From Aedes albopictus (Eukaryota > Arthropoda > Insecta > Diptera > Culicidae): a stretch of DNA of 64,000 nucleotides. The notes beneath the pieces are model-generated. The model was not told the DNA's origin. It worked only from the letters and a program-made list of their open reading frames with translations, and did not search any database. The stretch lies in NCBI RefSeq assembly GCF_035046485.1, contig NC_085137.1, forward strand, positions 481,176,252-481,240,251, in the 5' to 3' direction. The first letter of the stretch is position 1; each line of letters opens with the position of its first letter. The position numbers and the translations under genes were made by a program. Below are positions 22,600 to 32,289 of the stretch, piece after piece.

Positions 22600-23123
22600 T
22601 CCGATGATCCACGGGTCCCCTGCAAACCACAGACCAAGGTAGATCCAACGACGATTTTTATGAATATAGGAACGCTACTAACCTTTCCTGGCTTTCACGT
22701 AAGCCTTGTATTTACAAATTTTGCTCCCCAATTGTCCAAAATTGTCTGCTCTGATTTATTTATAAAAATTTCACTTTTTGTTTTGTTTTGCTCTTCCTGT
22801 TTGTCTTTTACAGTTCTGTGTCACACTGACAATCGCAGTCACTGCTCATCCCTCATAACATCTCACTTGAATACTTCTCACGTCTCACAATCTCATTTCT
22901 GCCCAGGTTATGTCTATGATCGCACATGTAGCCACTTCTCGTAATTTTAAGGTTTTAAGGCACAGTTTTTTCTGTTCATCGCGTTTTCAAACCGTTTTTG
23001 TTTTCTTGCACTTAAAATCCGTTATGCAATCATTATATTTTCCAACACTTTCTATCAAAGCCTCAATGTTTGATTTCAAAGTCGATCCGTCTCCCAACGA
23101 ATCATCTCGCCGGAGCCTCCAAC

Positions 23124-23349
23124 TGTGATGATTTCACTTATTTCCACCTTCCTTAATTTCTTTTTTTACTTCACCAATTCAACTTTTATTTTATTCCTTT
23201 TATTTCTTTATATAATTCAACAAAATTTCTCCGAGCTACTTCACTCAAACCTCCGATCTATCCTGATTCCCACTCCACCCTAACTCTTCTCCTCTGTTCG
23301 CCTCGATCTACCCAGGGGTTCTCACTACCACGACGCGAGGTCCACTACA
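23124..23349 (-). repeat. 5' LTR of the gypsy element
   Basis: Apparently identical to 17417-17642. Read on the minus strand it starts TGTAGTGGACC and ends ATCACA. Just inside it lies TTGGAGGCTCCGGCGAG, which begins with TGG as a tRNA primer-binding site should; I cannot name the tRNA. The region 22600-23123 between LTR and ATG is an untranslated leader. Confidence 0.9.
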
Positions 23350-23353
23350 CTAC

Positions 23354-23587
23354 CTGGATTCCATTGGGAACTCCATTTAGGATCCCTCGAGGAACCCCTT
23401 CCGGAAATCCTTCAAAAACTTCTCCCGGTGTTTTTGCAAGAACTTCTTCCGGAATTGCCGCAGAAACTCATTTTGGTATTCTTTCATAATTACTTCTGAA
23501 ATTGCTTCAAAACCTCCTTCCGGGTCCTCCGGGAATTCCTTCTGGGATTTCTTCGAAAACTCGTTCCGAAATTTCATCGGAAACTTC
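23354..23587 (+). repeat. Degenerate periodic array, continuation right of the gypsy element
   Basis: The sequence has the same style and orientation as 16240-17416 (for example AACTTCTTCCGGAATTGCCG). It is the other side of the array split by the gypsy insertion. It ends at a TA-flanked element starting at 23590. Confidence 0.65.
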
Positions 23588-23589
23588 TA

Positions 23590-24042
23590 CCGTGCGAGCA
23601 CCATATTATAGACAGCTCCATATTCTGAACAGTCGGTTAACGCAAAATAGATTTTCCTTTTATGAAGCATATATTGAATCGAGAGTTGAGGTGTTAATTT
23701 TAATAAGCCCCTCTATTATAAAATCGTTACAAAACATATCGTTTTTGACTGAACTGCGAACGTAGAAAATGTGTTTGTACATAGTAAGTAACACTATGTG
23801 TTCAGAAATAGGACCACGGCTTCTTATGGTGTCCATAATTAGGAACACGTCGTCCACAAACAAAAATACGTCTAGATCAGAGACTGGAAGTTATTATGAG
23901 ATTTAATTTATTTTATACATTTAGCTAAACAACAAACACATTTGATGGTTATGAAGCATTATCTCTAGCAACAAGAACTTTCATTTATTTTAGTGTTTGT
24001 TGTGAGATTCCCTTAACCGTTCAGAATATGGGTACCGCACGG
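23590..24042. mobile_element. TA-flanked MITE with CCGTGCG ends
   Basis: The ends are CCGTGCGAGCACCATAT and the complement of CCGTGCGGTACCCATATTCT. Both subterminal regions share CCATATTCTGAAC in inverted orientation. TA lies on both sides (23588-23589, 24043-24044). No coding sequence. It sits inside the degenerate array. Confidence 0.65.
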
Positions 24043-24044
24043 TA

Positions 24045-25080
24045 CCACAATTCTTACGGTAACTCCTTCCGAGATTTCGCCAGAAACGCTCTAATCTAAA
24101 ATTGCTCCAAGAACTTCTTCCGGGAATTTTGCAGGAACTTCTTATAGAAACTCCTTTTGAGATTCCTCCAGGATTTTTTTCGGAGACACACATTTAACAC
24201 TGGGAGCCTGGGAAATTCATTAGACCTCTGGAAAAATCTAGAAAAAAACGCAAGAGAAGTCACTGGCGAAAATCTGAAGGGATTCCTGGGAACGAAATCC
24301 TTAAAAAATCCTGAAGAAAGCCCGATAGTAATTTCTATAGAAACCTTTAAAGGAGCTCCCGCATGAATACCTTGAATGATTTCTAAAGAAATCCCAATTG
24401 AAATGTCTGCAGAAAGCCGTAGTGAGGAATTCATGGAGTGATTCGTAAAACAATCATTGGAAGAATTCATATTGCAATTTATTGATTTTGAATTCAAGGT
24501 TAAATTCCTGGAAAATTCACGGAAGAATTTCTGAAAAAAGTTTAAGGAGAATAAATGAAGCAACCTATTCCTAGAGAAATACCAGCAGAAATCTCTTGAA
24601 AATTGTTTCATAAGTTCCAGGAGAATTCTAAAAAAGATCTGGAGGAATTCAGAAGAAATCACAAGAAAAATTCCTGAAGCAATACCAAAAAGCAATAAGA
24701 TATTTTTGTAGGAATCCCAAGAGGAACCCGCGGGAAATCCTCATACAGAAACCTGTAGAGGAATTATGGAAAAATCCACAGAGGAATTCCTGTAAAAATT
24801 GTTTAAGTAATTTCTGCAGAATTAACTAAAGGCATCCATAGAGGTTTTTTTAAAAGAAATCCAGGGTTCCCTGGAGAAATCCCTGTATCCTAAGAGGAAA
24901 AAGTTTAATAGAGTTTTCTTCCAAAAGCGTTAGCTCCACAAGCTGTTATACAGCTACTTTTGTTAGTAGGGTAATTCTAGGAGAAACTATTGGAAAAATC
25001 CCTACAGAAATTTCCGCATACATTCTTAGAAGATTTCCTGTAGAAATTCCTGGAAAAAGTCCTGCAGGAATATCAGCAAG
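24045..25080 (-). repeat. Degenerate periodic array, orientation reversed after about 24190
   Basis: To about 24185 the units read as in 16240-17416. From about 24200 to 25080 they read as the reverse complement (units like AGGAATTCCTGGAAAAATCC). The frame at 24096-24695 on the minus strand is a by-product. No gene is present. Confidence 0.6.
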
Positions 25081-25086
25081 AGATTA

Positions 25087-25252
25087 GGCGCTGTCCATAA
25101 ACTACGTAGACTCAATTTTGGCAATCTCAAACCCCCCCTCCCCCCTCGTAGACTTTCGTCCATACAAAATTTTCGAAATTTGTAAGGAGCGTAGACTTTG
25201 GCCAGACCCCCCCGTCCCCCCCTCAGAGTCTACGTAGTTTATGGACAGCCCC
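25087..25252. mobile_element. Small palindromic MITE with TTA target duplication
   Basis: The ends are GGCGCTGTCCATAAACTACG and the complement of GGGGCTGTCCATAAACTACG. TTA flanks both sides (25084-25086, 25253-25255). A 3-bp TTA duplication and GG...CC ends suggest PIF/Harbinger-type mobilisation (inference). The interior is C-rich on one strand. Confidence 0.75.
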
Positions 25253-26066
25253 TTATACAGTAATCCCAGCAGGATTGCCTGAAGATATCCCAAGTAAAAC
25301 TTCTGAGGAATTCCACGGGGTCATGTCAGTCGATCCTGAGCGACCATTTCAAAAATATCTGAAACTTTGCCCAGTTTTTCAATTTCATCTAAATCGCCAT
25401 TTTTCGATATTAAACCTTCATATTCTCTCACGACTAACTTTTCAAAAGGGTGTATGCGAAAATAGTTCAAAAATATTCTAAAAGCTGTACAGCAAAAACG
25501 GATTGTTCGATTGTAATGAATTTTTCAGCAAAGTTAGATAACTAAATGATGATTCCTTAGAAAATATACACTGTAAAAAATTTATTTTTTTACTTTAAAA
25601 AGATATGATCTTTGTCACAAAAACTAAAATATCTCAAAACCCTATCTTTTTACCAACGTCAATTTTTTAGGGGAAATGGCCCATTATATCAGCTATCTAC
25701 CATAAAATTTTGGTGATGGTAAACTGATAAACAAAAAAGTTATGACATTTCAAACACTTCACAATTTCAACATTTAGTAACAAAAAAAAAATTTTTTTCT
25801 GTGTAAATTATTTCGAGAATTATATTTTGATGCTGATTTTATTGTAAAAGCTACCGCCTGAATTAAACAAGTTGTTTTCATGATATTTTTGTTTGATTAT
25901 TCATAATTACTATTTGAAACTTAGACGCGATCCAGTCTTGTGATCAAAAATACGCGTATACGTCTAGTTTATCTGCAAAAAAAAAAATACCTCTTAGAGA
26001 ACATACTTTATGATCGGAAGAATGCGAGTAACTTCAACAACAACAAATGCATGAGAGGTACATACC

Positions 26067-26325
26067 ACAGACAAACAGACGAAACGCCTAGAACAATTTT
26101 CGTGAAAATCCATCGCCCATTTCACACTACCACCACCTGGTGGAAATGTTTCACGAAACACTGCGTTGTGCAATATCGTCATCAGAAGGCGCTAGTGTGA
26201 AGCGTCAAACGCAAAGAAAAACGATGGGCGCTCTTCTGGCTATGAAAGCCACAACCAAGATTCAAAGTGATCGTTAAAGGCGTGGTCAATGAAAATTTCG
26301 TCAGTGTTACGTTTGTTTGTCTGTA
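26067..26325. mobile_element. MITE of the CACAGACAAACAGACG family
   Basis: The ends are ACAGACAAACAGACG and the complement of ACAGACAAACAAACG. An 8-bp direct repeat TACATACC flanks it (26059-26066, 26326-26333). The 8-bp duplication points to hAT-type or P-type mobilisation. The copy at 3306-3558 shares its ends and some internal sequence. Confidence 0.7.
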
Positions 26326-26533
26326 TACATACCATGACAATGCTCACGAAAAAGCAAAAAAAATACTACCGCTATGGATATTAAAAATTTTATAGTATTT
26401 TTTTTCAGCCAAGCAAACAACACCAAACTAGTCAATAAAAACTAATAAGTGATTTTGTTTATTATAATCTAACGAACAACATGAACAGTCGCTTTTCCAA
26501 AGGTCTTCAACTCAACGCTCTCTTGTAGACCGT

Positions 26534-26803
26534 TTGATGAAAAAAAAATGTTCAAAAGCGTTACGAAATCTCACCGAAAGCACCATAGATAAACTGAAAG
26601 AGACTGGTTATGCCCAAATGTCCACATTGAATACAAATTTACGCATTCGCACGTCCTGCCGTCTAGACTTTGACAAACGAACCAACTGTATATCATCGGT
26701 AAAGCAGAGCGCAGGAAGTTCGAAAACGACAACAACTGAGAAATTGCCAGAGGTGCTAAGTGCAGAGAGTCATGCCACCGTACCATCAGCGACATCTGTT
26801 TAA
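26534..26803 (+). pseudogene. Orphan 89-codon frame, possible transposon protein fragment
   Basis: The frame has protein-like composition, with LTESTIDKLKETGY and a segment with two cysteines around RIRTSCRLDFDKR, then a serine/threonine-rich tail and a stop. I do not recognise a family. It lies in the loop of the 25357-28160 element, so a decayed fragment of that element's protein is possible. No splice or promoter context was identified. Confidence 0.3.
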
Positions 26804-26811
26804 ACAATTTA

Positions 26812-27001
26812 ATCACGCCCCTTTTCAATAATGCTTTGAAATATCCTTCAACATCTATACCCATTTCAATATTTTTAACGTTGCAAAACACGCTGAATAC
26901 CCATCTTGAAGAAGAGGGAAAACAGTTGTCCTCAAATGTAACAGCAAATTAATGAATAAACGACTAATGCGCGGAGGGCGTGATGAAATCGGAACATTAC
27001 T
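26812..27001. mobile_element. Truncated copy of the CAGTA(T/A)TGTTCCG MITE
   Basis: The right end CGGAACATTACTG and the internal sequence match 8538-8750. The first ~17 bases of the left terminal repeat are missing. Confidence 0.6.
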
Positions 27002-27016
27002 GTACATATAATATAC

Positions 27017-27295
27017 TCTCTCTCTTCTTGGCGTAACGTCCTCATTGGGACAAAGCCTGCTTCTCAGCTTAGTGTTCTATGAGCACTTCCACAGTTATTA
27101 ACTGAGAGCTCCCTCTGCCAATGACCATTTTGCATGCGTATATCGTGTGGCAGGCACAAAGATACTCTATGCCCAAGGAAGTCAAGGAAGTTTCCTTTAC
27201 GAAAAGATCCTGGACCGACCGGGAATCGAACCCGTCACCCTCAGCATGGTCATGCTGAATACCCGTGCGTTTACCGCCTCGGCTATATGGGCCCT
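27017..27295 (-). mobile_element. tRNA-derived SINE
   Basis: Same family as 21230-21510, reversed. The A- and B-box-like segments read on the minus strand from the 27295 side. The 11-bp target duplication ATATAATATAC lies at 27006-27016 and 27296-27306. Confidence 0.92.
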
Positions 27296-27351
27296 ATATA
27301 ATATACATAATACATAATAAAAACAGCTTGTTTTACTCACGCAAGGCCATT

Positions 27352-27990
27352 AACAATAAAATGAGCATCAAACTGCGATTTCCGGCCGAAATAATTTACA
27401 CTAAAAAAAATATTACTAAATGTGAAAATTGTGAAATGTTTGAATTGTCATAACTTTTTTGTTTATTAGTTTATCATCACCAAATTTTTATGATCACCAA
27501 ATTTTTATAATACAATGGACCGTTTTCCCTAAAAAAAATACGTTGGTAAAAAGATAGGGTTTTGAGATATTTGAGTTTTTGTGACAGAAATGATATTTTT
27601 TAATGTGAAAAAAGATTTTTTTTCACAGTGTAAATTTTCATAGGAATCACCATTTAGTTATCTAACTTTGCTGAACAATAAAATTAGCATCAAACTGCGA
27701 TTTCTGACCGAAATAATTTACACAGAAAAAAATATTTACCAAATGTGAAAATTGTGAAATGTTTGAAATGTTATAACTTTTTTGTTTATTAGTTTACCAT
27801 CACCAAATTTTTATGGTAGATTGCTTATACAATGGACCGTCTTCCCTAAAAAAATTACGTTGGTAAAAAGATAGGGTTTTGAGATATTTGAATTTTTGTG
27901 CCAAAAATTATATTTTTTCATGTTAAAAAAGATTTTTTTTCACAGTGTATATTTTCTTAGGAATCACCATTTAGTTATCTAACTTTGCTG
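27352..27990. repeat. Two tandem ~320-bp units in the right arm of the 2.8 kb element
   Basis: Unit 1 (27352-27676) and unit 2 (27677-27990) both start AATAAAATKAGCATCAAACT and both end near the AGTTATCTAACTTTGCTGAA segment. The left arm at 25500-25830 has a single inverted copy. Confidence 0.7.
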
Positions 27991-28410
27991 AAAAATTCAT
28001 AGCAATCGAACGTACCGTTTTGGCTGTGCAGATTTTTGAATATTTTTGAACCATTTTCACATACACCCTGTTGAAAAGTTAGTCGTGATTCAAAATAAAA
28101 ATTTGATATCGAAAAATGGCTATTTAGATGGAACTGAAAAACTGTGCAATGTTTCAGTTCAATAGAAAATCATGATTTAAAAAATTTCCTTAATTTTGAT
28201 GCTGTTGCTTGGAATCGCTCTTCTGGAACTATTACAGGAGGAACGCCTTGATTTTTTTTTTTGGGAAACACTGCAACTATTTGAAGAGAAATCTCATCCT
28301 GAAAGGTTTCAAAATGAGAAAATCTTGATTTGTTCGTTTCATTGTTTATAGTGATTTATATATGACGCCAAGAGACATCAACTGAATTAATATTGATTAT
28401 ATGTGTGGCA

Positions 28411-28688
28411 TATATAGCCGAGGCGGTAAACGCACGGGTATTCAGCATGACCATGCTGAGGGTGACGGGTTCGATTCCCGGTCGGTCCAGGATCTTTTCG
28501 TAAAGGAAATTTCCTTGATTTCCTTGGGCATAGAGTATATTCGTGCCTGCCACACGATATACACATGCAAAATGGTCATTGGCAGAGGAAGCTCTCAGTT
28601 AATAACTGTGGAAGTGCTCATAGAACACTAAGCTGAGAAGCAGGCTTTGTCCCAGTGAGGACGTTACGCCAAGAAGAAGAAGAAGAAG
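28411..28688 (+). mobile_element. tRNA-derived SINE
   Basis: Same family as 21230-21510, + orientation, with a (GAA)n tail. The 12-bp target duplication ATATGTGTGGCA lies at 28399-28410 and 28689-28700. It lies 135 bp upstream of an MTF-1 exon. Confidence 0.93.
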
Positions 28689-28823
28689 ATATGTGTGGCA
28701 ATGCTGAGTGAAAAACATTAACTTTACTATTTAAAAAAAAGGCTGACAAAATCGGGTCAACACTGTACATATATCCGAAAATTATTACAATTTTTTACTA
28801 CAGTTACTCTACCGATTTTACAG

Positions 28824-28992
28824 ATGCAAGGAAGAAAAATGTGGCAAAGCGTTTACCGCTTCTCACCATTTGAAGACTCACATCCGTACTCATTCGGGCG
28901 AGCGACCGTTCTCTTGTTCCGTTTCAGAATGTCACAAGGCTTTCAGCACTCCGCACAGTCTCAAATCGCACACCAAAACCCACGAGAAACCT
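28824..28992 (+). CDS. MTF-1: MTF-1, exon with zinc fingers 5 and 6
   Basis: The exon lies between ATTTTACAG and the donor CCT|GTAAGT. It encodes fingers 5 ([19 protein letters not shown]) and 6 ([19 protein letters not shown]), ending at THEKP as in other MTF-1 proteins. The exon's first base completes the lysine codon split by the 13.4 kb intron. It is followed by a 61-bp intron. Confidence 0.94.
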
Positions 28993-29053
28993 GTAAGTTA
29001 ATCTACTGTCACTATAATTAATTACGTCAGGTTTGATAAACTTACTATTTCAG

Positions 29054-30238
29054 AAGAAAAAACTATCCAAATCAGCCAAGAAGCAAAAGAAGTTAGCTCT
29101 GGCAATCAACAAACCAGACCAAAGCATAGTTAAGGAAGAGATATTACCTCCATTGGAGGATCCACTTGACCCAATCCCACTGGAACAGTCGCTGGTAGCG
29201 CCTGACCTGGACCCAGAACCGCACGTGCAGGAAGAAACCCCCTTCAACCTGGTAGATTTCCACGAATCGAAAGCCTTAGAGATGGCTCTCGCATCGGAAG
29301 AGGAATTCAACGCACCCTGGGTGGACATTTCCGTCCTGGAGACGAAACCCCTCGCACTGGATCCGGTCACATCGTCCTGTGTGGCTCTTCCCACCAGCGT
29401 TCCGTCGTACGTCGATTTGCCGTTCAACGTGAACGTAGCAGGCTTTGACGACGCGGAACCCAATGCCAGTGGTGAATTGTTCATGGACGGCGCCTACTAC
29501 GATCCGAACTTGATAGAGGAAAACGCCCGCAAGGAAATCGACGAGGCAATCCAGATAAGCGAACTCAATGTTGCCCAGCAGGAACAACTGGGTGGAGGTC
29601 CGGATACAACGGATAACATTTTGAACGAGTTGTTCATGGAAGGGTTCTTGCCTTCGGGGACGGAGCAACAACCGCAGGATAATAACAACAATAATACTTT
29701 AGAGCCACCAAAAACCTTGAAGGACATTACGGCTGAAGCAGATATCTGCCGATGTGTCAACTGCCAGTGCGATCCTATGCAGGGTTGTCTGGGCGGTTGT
29801 GGTCCGGAACGCCCTTGTAGACCCCAGTCCAATACAAATCTTCAACAACAACAGCAGCAGCAACAGCAATTAGTCTCTCTTCCACAACCGGTGCCGAACT
29901 ACAATCTCTATCAGAATCAACCTCCGTTGGCTTCCACGCAACCCAGTCAGGGAAGAAGCTCAGGTTGTTGCGCTCCCAGAAAGGAACCTCCGGCTCGAGC
30001 TTCATGTTGCTCGAAAAAGTCTTCGAACCCCGCAGCGGAACCGATTGGAGACCTTCTGGCCAATTTGCTCGGTCAGCAGCAGACAGGATGTAGTTGTAGT
30101 GGGGCAGACGAAGGAGTATCCAAGGGTTGCTGTGTGGTAATATGTTTGAAAACGTTGGAAACTCTCAAGAATGTCCTCACGACCCAGTCGAACTTGATAC
30201 GATGCCATAGTGCCGCCGCTAGTGCCATTGCTAATTGA
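29054..30238 (+). CDS. MTF-1: MTF-1, last exon: nuclear-localisation, activation and copper-cluster regions
   Basis: The acceptor is TATTTCAG; the frame enters at KKKLSKSAKKQKKL, a lysine-rich stretch suited to nuclear import. An acidic, proline-rich activation region follows (DPLDPIPLEQSL and beyond). The cysteine cluster CRCVNCQCDPMQGCLGGCG lines up with the cluster in Drosophila MTF-1 that is known to bind copper(I). After a short polyglutamine run come two further cysteine groups, GCCAPRKEPPARASCC and GCSCSGADEGVSKGCC, then the hydrophobic tail VVICLKTLETLKNVL. The stop ends at 30238 and an AATAAA lies at 30737-30742. Metal control acts on the protein. Confidence 0.93.
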   Translation, partial: KKKLSKSAKKQKKLALAINKPDQSIVKEEILPPLEDPLDPIPLEQSLVAPDLDPEPHVQEETPFNLVDFHESKALEMALASEEEFNAPWVDISVLETKPLALDPVTSSCVALPTSVPSYVDLPFNVNVAGFDDAEPNASGELFMDGAYYDPNLIEENARKEIDEAIQISELNVAQQEQLGGGPDTTDNILNELFMEGFLPSGTEQQPQDNNNNNTLEPPKTLKDITAEADICRCVNCQCDPMQGCLGGCGPERPCRPQSNTNLQQQQQQQQQLVSLPQPVPNYNLYQNQPPLASTQPSQGRSSGCCAPRKEPPARASCCSKKSSNPAAEPIGDLLANLLGQQQTGCSCSGADEGVSKGCCVVICLKTLETLKNVLTTQSNLIRCHSAAASAIAN

Positions 30239-30886
30239 TCAACTCAACAAACGTACCAAAAGTGCCAAAAATAGTTAGAACGTAACTTATTGTATTTTCC
30301 AGTGCCTTCATCAGGTCTTACGCGATCAAAGATTTTGCTTAGTGTTAAACGAATGCTCGGAAGCGTTCATTTTGGTTAGAGCTTATCGTTTGTAAAGTTT
30401 ATTTTTTTCTTCCGTCGGATGTTGTTAGCAAGCTATGTAACCTTAGGGTCAGCTCTCCCTAAAACGATAGGTAAATTCGTTATCGCTTTTCAAAAGCTTG
30501 TGTTTTTGCTGCTTTCGCATTTAAGCGGTCTGCTAGTATGGCCGCCTCAAAACCACATGAAATTTGAACTCTTTACCAAAAAATTTAAGCAATGTTGCGG
30601 GTTTACGCTTAATTTATATGGTAGCTAACGCTCCCAATGTGTGATGCTGATTTTTTAGTGAACAGTATAAAAGAACACAAATAGCGTATGATTTGTTTAT
30701 ATTTTAATTTATATTATATGGAAAGATTTCAGGGCAAATAAACTGTTTGTGTATTGTTATCGAGACTTTTAAGCTATGGCTTCGAAAATCTAGAGCACTT
30801 GCTCAATTCCATGCTTCTTATGACTATCAGAAGAACATTTCTTTCTCATTAAAATGGCGTTTGTATCGAGTGGATAAATAGTTAAT
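30239..30886 (+). other. MTF-1 3' untranslated region and intergenic gap
   Basis: No coding sequence. The polyadenylation signal AATAAA is at 30737-30742. The convergent gene TRAPPC3 ends at 31000, so the two genes are tail to tail with about 760 bp between stop codons. Confidence 0.7.
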
Positions 30887-30999
30887 TTATAATTTCGAAC
30901 GTTTGTCTTCGAACGCAATCCCATTGCTTGAACAATCTCTATGTCTGATCATGGAATGCAGTCGTCCCATCTTACTTACCGAAAGTGTTTCTAGCCCAC

Positions 31000-31497
31000 T
31001 TAGTCCTCTCCAGCCGGCACGGCATCCTCCAGTCGCCTCACAAACTTCACCCTTATCTCCGTGCTGGCATCGCCCTTCAGCTGGTCCTGCGTGAACCAGC
31101 ACTGCACTTCCAGCTGGACCATCTCCAGCGCTCCCCGGATGCAGCCGCAAATGATCGAACTGTACCGCAGCTGCTGATAGTCCTGCGGCAGTTCGACAAA
31201 CTCCGTCAGCGGGTTGCTGTCGAAGATCAACGAAAACTCATCGCCCGAGGCGGCCCAATTCGAGATCGTCGGTTGCACGTTCAGGTACATCCGAAAGGCC
31301 AGCTGAATTTTGTCGGCCGTTTCCCGCATGTCCAGGCAACGGGGTGAGTTGGTTCGCGAGAGGAAATCCTCGATCAGTCGCATTCCCATGTTATATCCGA
31401 TCCGTTCCAGTTGCTTGTTGACATCTTCGACGTTTTCGAAGTCTCGGAGCATCTGGGAGACTAGCGCTCCGTAGGTGAGCGTCAGGAGCTCCGAGTT
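31000..31497 (-). CDS. TRAPPC3: TRAPPC3 (BET3), last coding exon
   Basis: TRAPPC3 is a core subunit of the TRAPP tethering complexes that act in ER-to-Golgi vesicle traffic and as Rab1 exchange factors. The exon starts after a CTCTCTAG acceptor and encodes 165 residues from NSELLTLTYGALVSQ to the C-terminal PAGED. Family hallmarks include the NWAASGDEFSLI segment and a conserved cysteine (IICGCIRGALEMVQ) in the region where the family is palmitoylated. Compared with the usual ~180 residues, only about 15 N-terminal residues are missing. They must lie in an upstream exon to the right, which I could not identify. The exon begins in phase 0. Confidence 0.95.
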   Translation of the reverse strand, partial: NSELLTLTYGALVSQMLRDFENVEDVNKQLERIGYNMGMRLIEDFLSRTNSPRCLDMRETADKIQLAFRMYLNVQPTISNWAASGDEFSLIFDSNPLTEFVELPQDYQQLRYSSIICGCIRGALEMVQLEVQCWFTQDQLKGDASTEIRVKFVRRLEDAVPAGED

Positions 31498-31509
31498 CTA
31501 GAGAGGAGG

Positions 31510-32216
31510 GGAAATATCAGATCATGTAAGAATCATTTCTAACATAAAGTGGGTTCGGAATCAAATTGCGCCACGGAAAATAGTGGATAACTTTTGATTG
31601 CATGCATCAAACTGGTTGATTTTACAACCAATAATAGCTAATAGTGCGCAGATGATACTGTAAAATTTTCATTAGAATCGGTAAAGTATTGGCGGAGATA
31701 TCTCCGACACTAGAAAACGAAGTTTTTGAATTCTTGTACACTCATACACTCATTGTGAAAATGGTTTAGGCTATAACTTTATCGGTTATTTTTCCCTGTC
31801 CAAGAGTGATGGGTTTGACGATGGCTTATCAAGCGTCGTCATATAGTAAAAATGTGTTTAAATAATTTCAATTTTAGTCTTTTATAATTATAGATTAGCT
31901 AAATTAAATATATTAACGAAAATTAGTGAAATAGTTAATGGAATAGTATTTGAAAGTAACTAGGTTTTGAATTAAAGCATTTCTTTACAAAATTAAACTA
32001 AAATAGAATCTGAATAATCATACCATTGCTTTATTGACTTTAATTTAAACGCTTGATTTGTCATGCCTCCAGCATACGCTTAATCGCTGTCGCATGATCT
32101 AACAACAGTTGATTACGCGCAGTGCTGGGGGGACCGACAGGGCTTATTACCAGTCTATACTAACCCTCTAACTACTAACAAGACTGGGAAGCCAACGATC
32201 ACTCATTGCACTTTTG
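31510..32216. other. Left part of a probable long inverted-repeat element; no gene
   Basis: The stretch at about 31620-31760, centred on GGCGGAGATATCTCCGAC, recurs inverted at about 34420-34515. Homology between the two is imperfect but continues on both sides. I infer an old element spanning roughly 31605-34518, broken at its right end by the LTR element at 34519. No coding sequence is seen. Confidence 0.45.
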
Positions 32217-32282
32217 ATAGTAGTATTAGTAGTAGTAGTTAGTAGTAGTAGTAAGAGTAGTAGTAATAGTAATAGTAGCAGC
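32217..32282 (+). repeat. (TAG)n microsatellite
   Basis: A run of TAG/TAGTA trinucleotides with a few interruptions. Confidence 0.8.
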
Positions 32283-32289
32283 ATTTTAT

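Larger units (their letters stand above)
17417..23349 (-). mobile_element. Ty3/gypsy LTR retrotransposon, young, interrupted by a SINE
   Basis: The 5933-bp element has 226-bp LTRs, TG...CA termini and a CTAC target duplication (17413-17416, 23350-23353). It encodes one Gag-Pol frame on the minus strand. The LTRs look identical, implying recent insertion. It sits in the 13.4 kb MTF-1 intron, antisense to the gene. A tRNA-derived SINE (21230-21510, plus 10-bp target duplication) splits Gag from Pol; since that insertion adds 291 nt, a multiple of three, the frame is kept and only the stop near 21442 inside the SINE ends translation. Confidence 0.93.
25357..28160. mobile_element. 2.8 kb element with about 500-bp inverted arms
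   Basis: The left arm (about 25357-25830) matches the complement of the right arm (about 27680-28160); outer ends start CTGAAACTTTGCCCAG and end CTGTGCAATGTTTCAG. On the right the inner part of the arm is tandemly duplicated (27352-27676 and 27677-27990, unit about 320 bp). The loop holds a CACAGACAAACAGACG MITE, an orphan frame (26534-26803), a truncated CAGTA MITE and a SINE. Target duplication not resolved. No transposase recognised. Confidence 0.55.

Noticed and set aside
17653..23123. Endogenous retrovirus with an env gene
   Set aside because: No third frame follows integrase before the 3' LTR; it is a gypsy retrotransposon lacking env.
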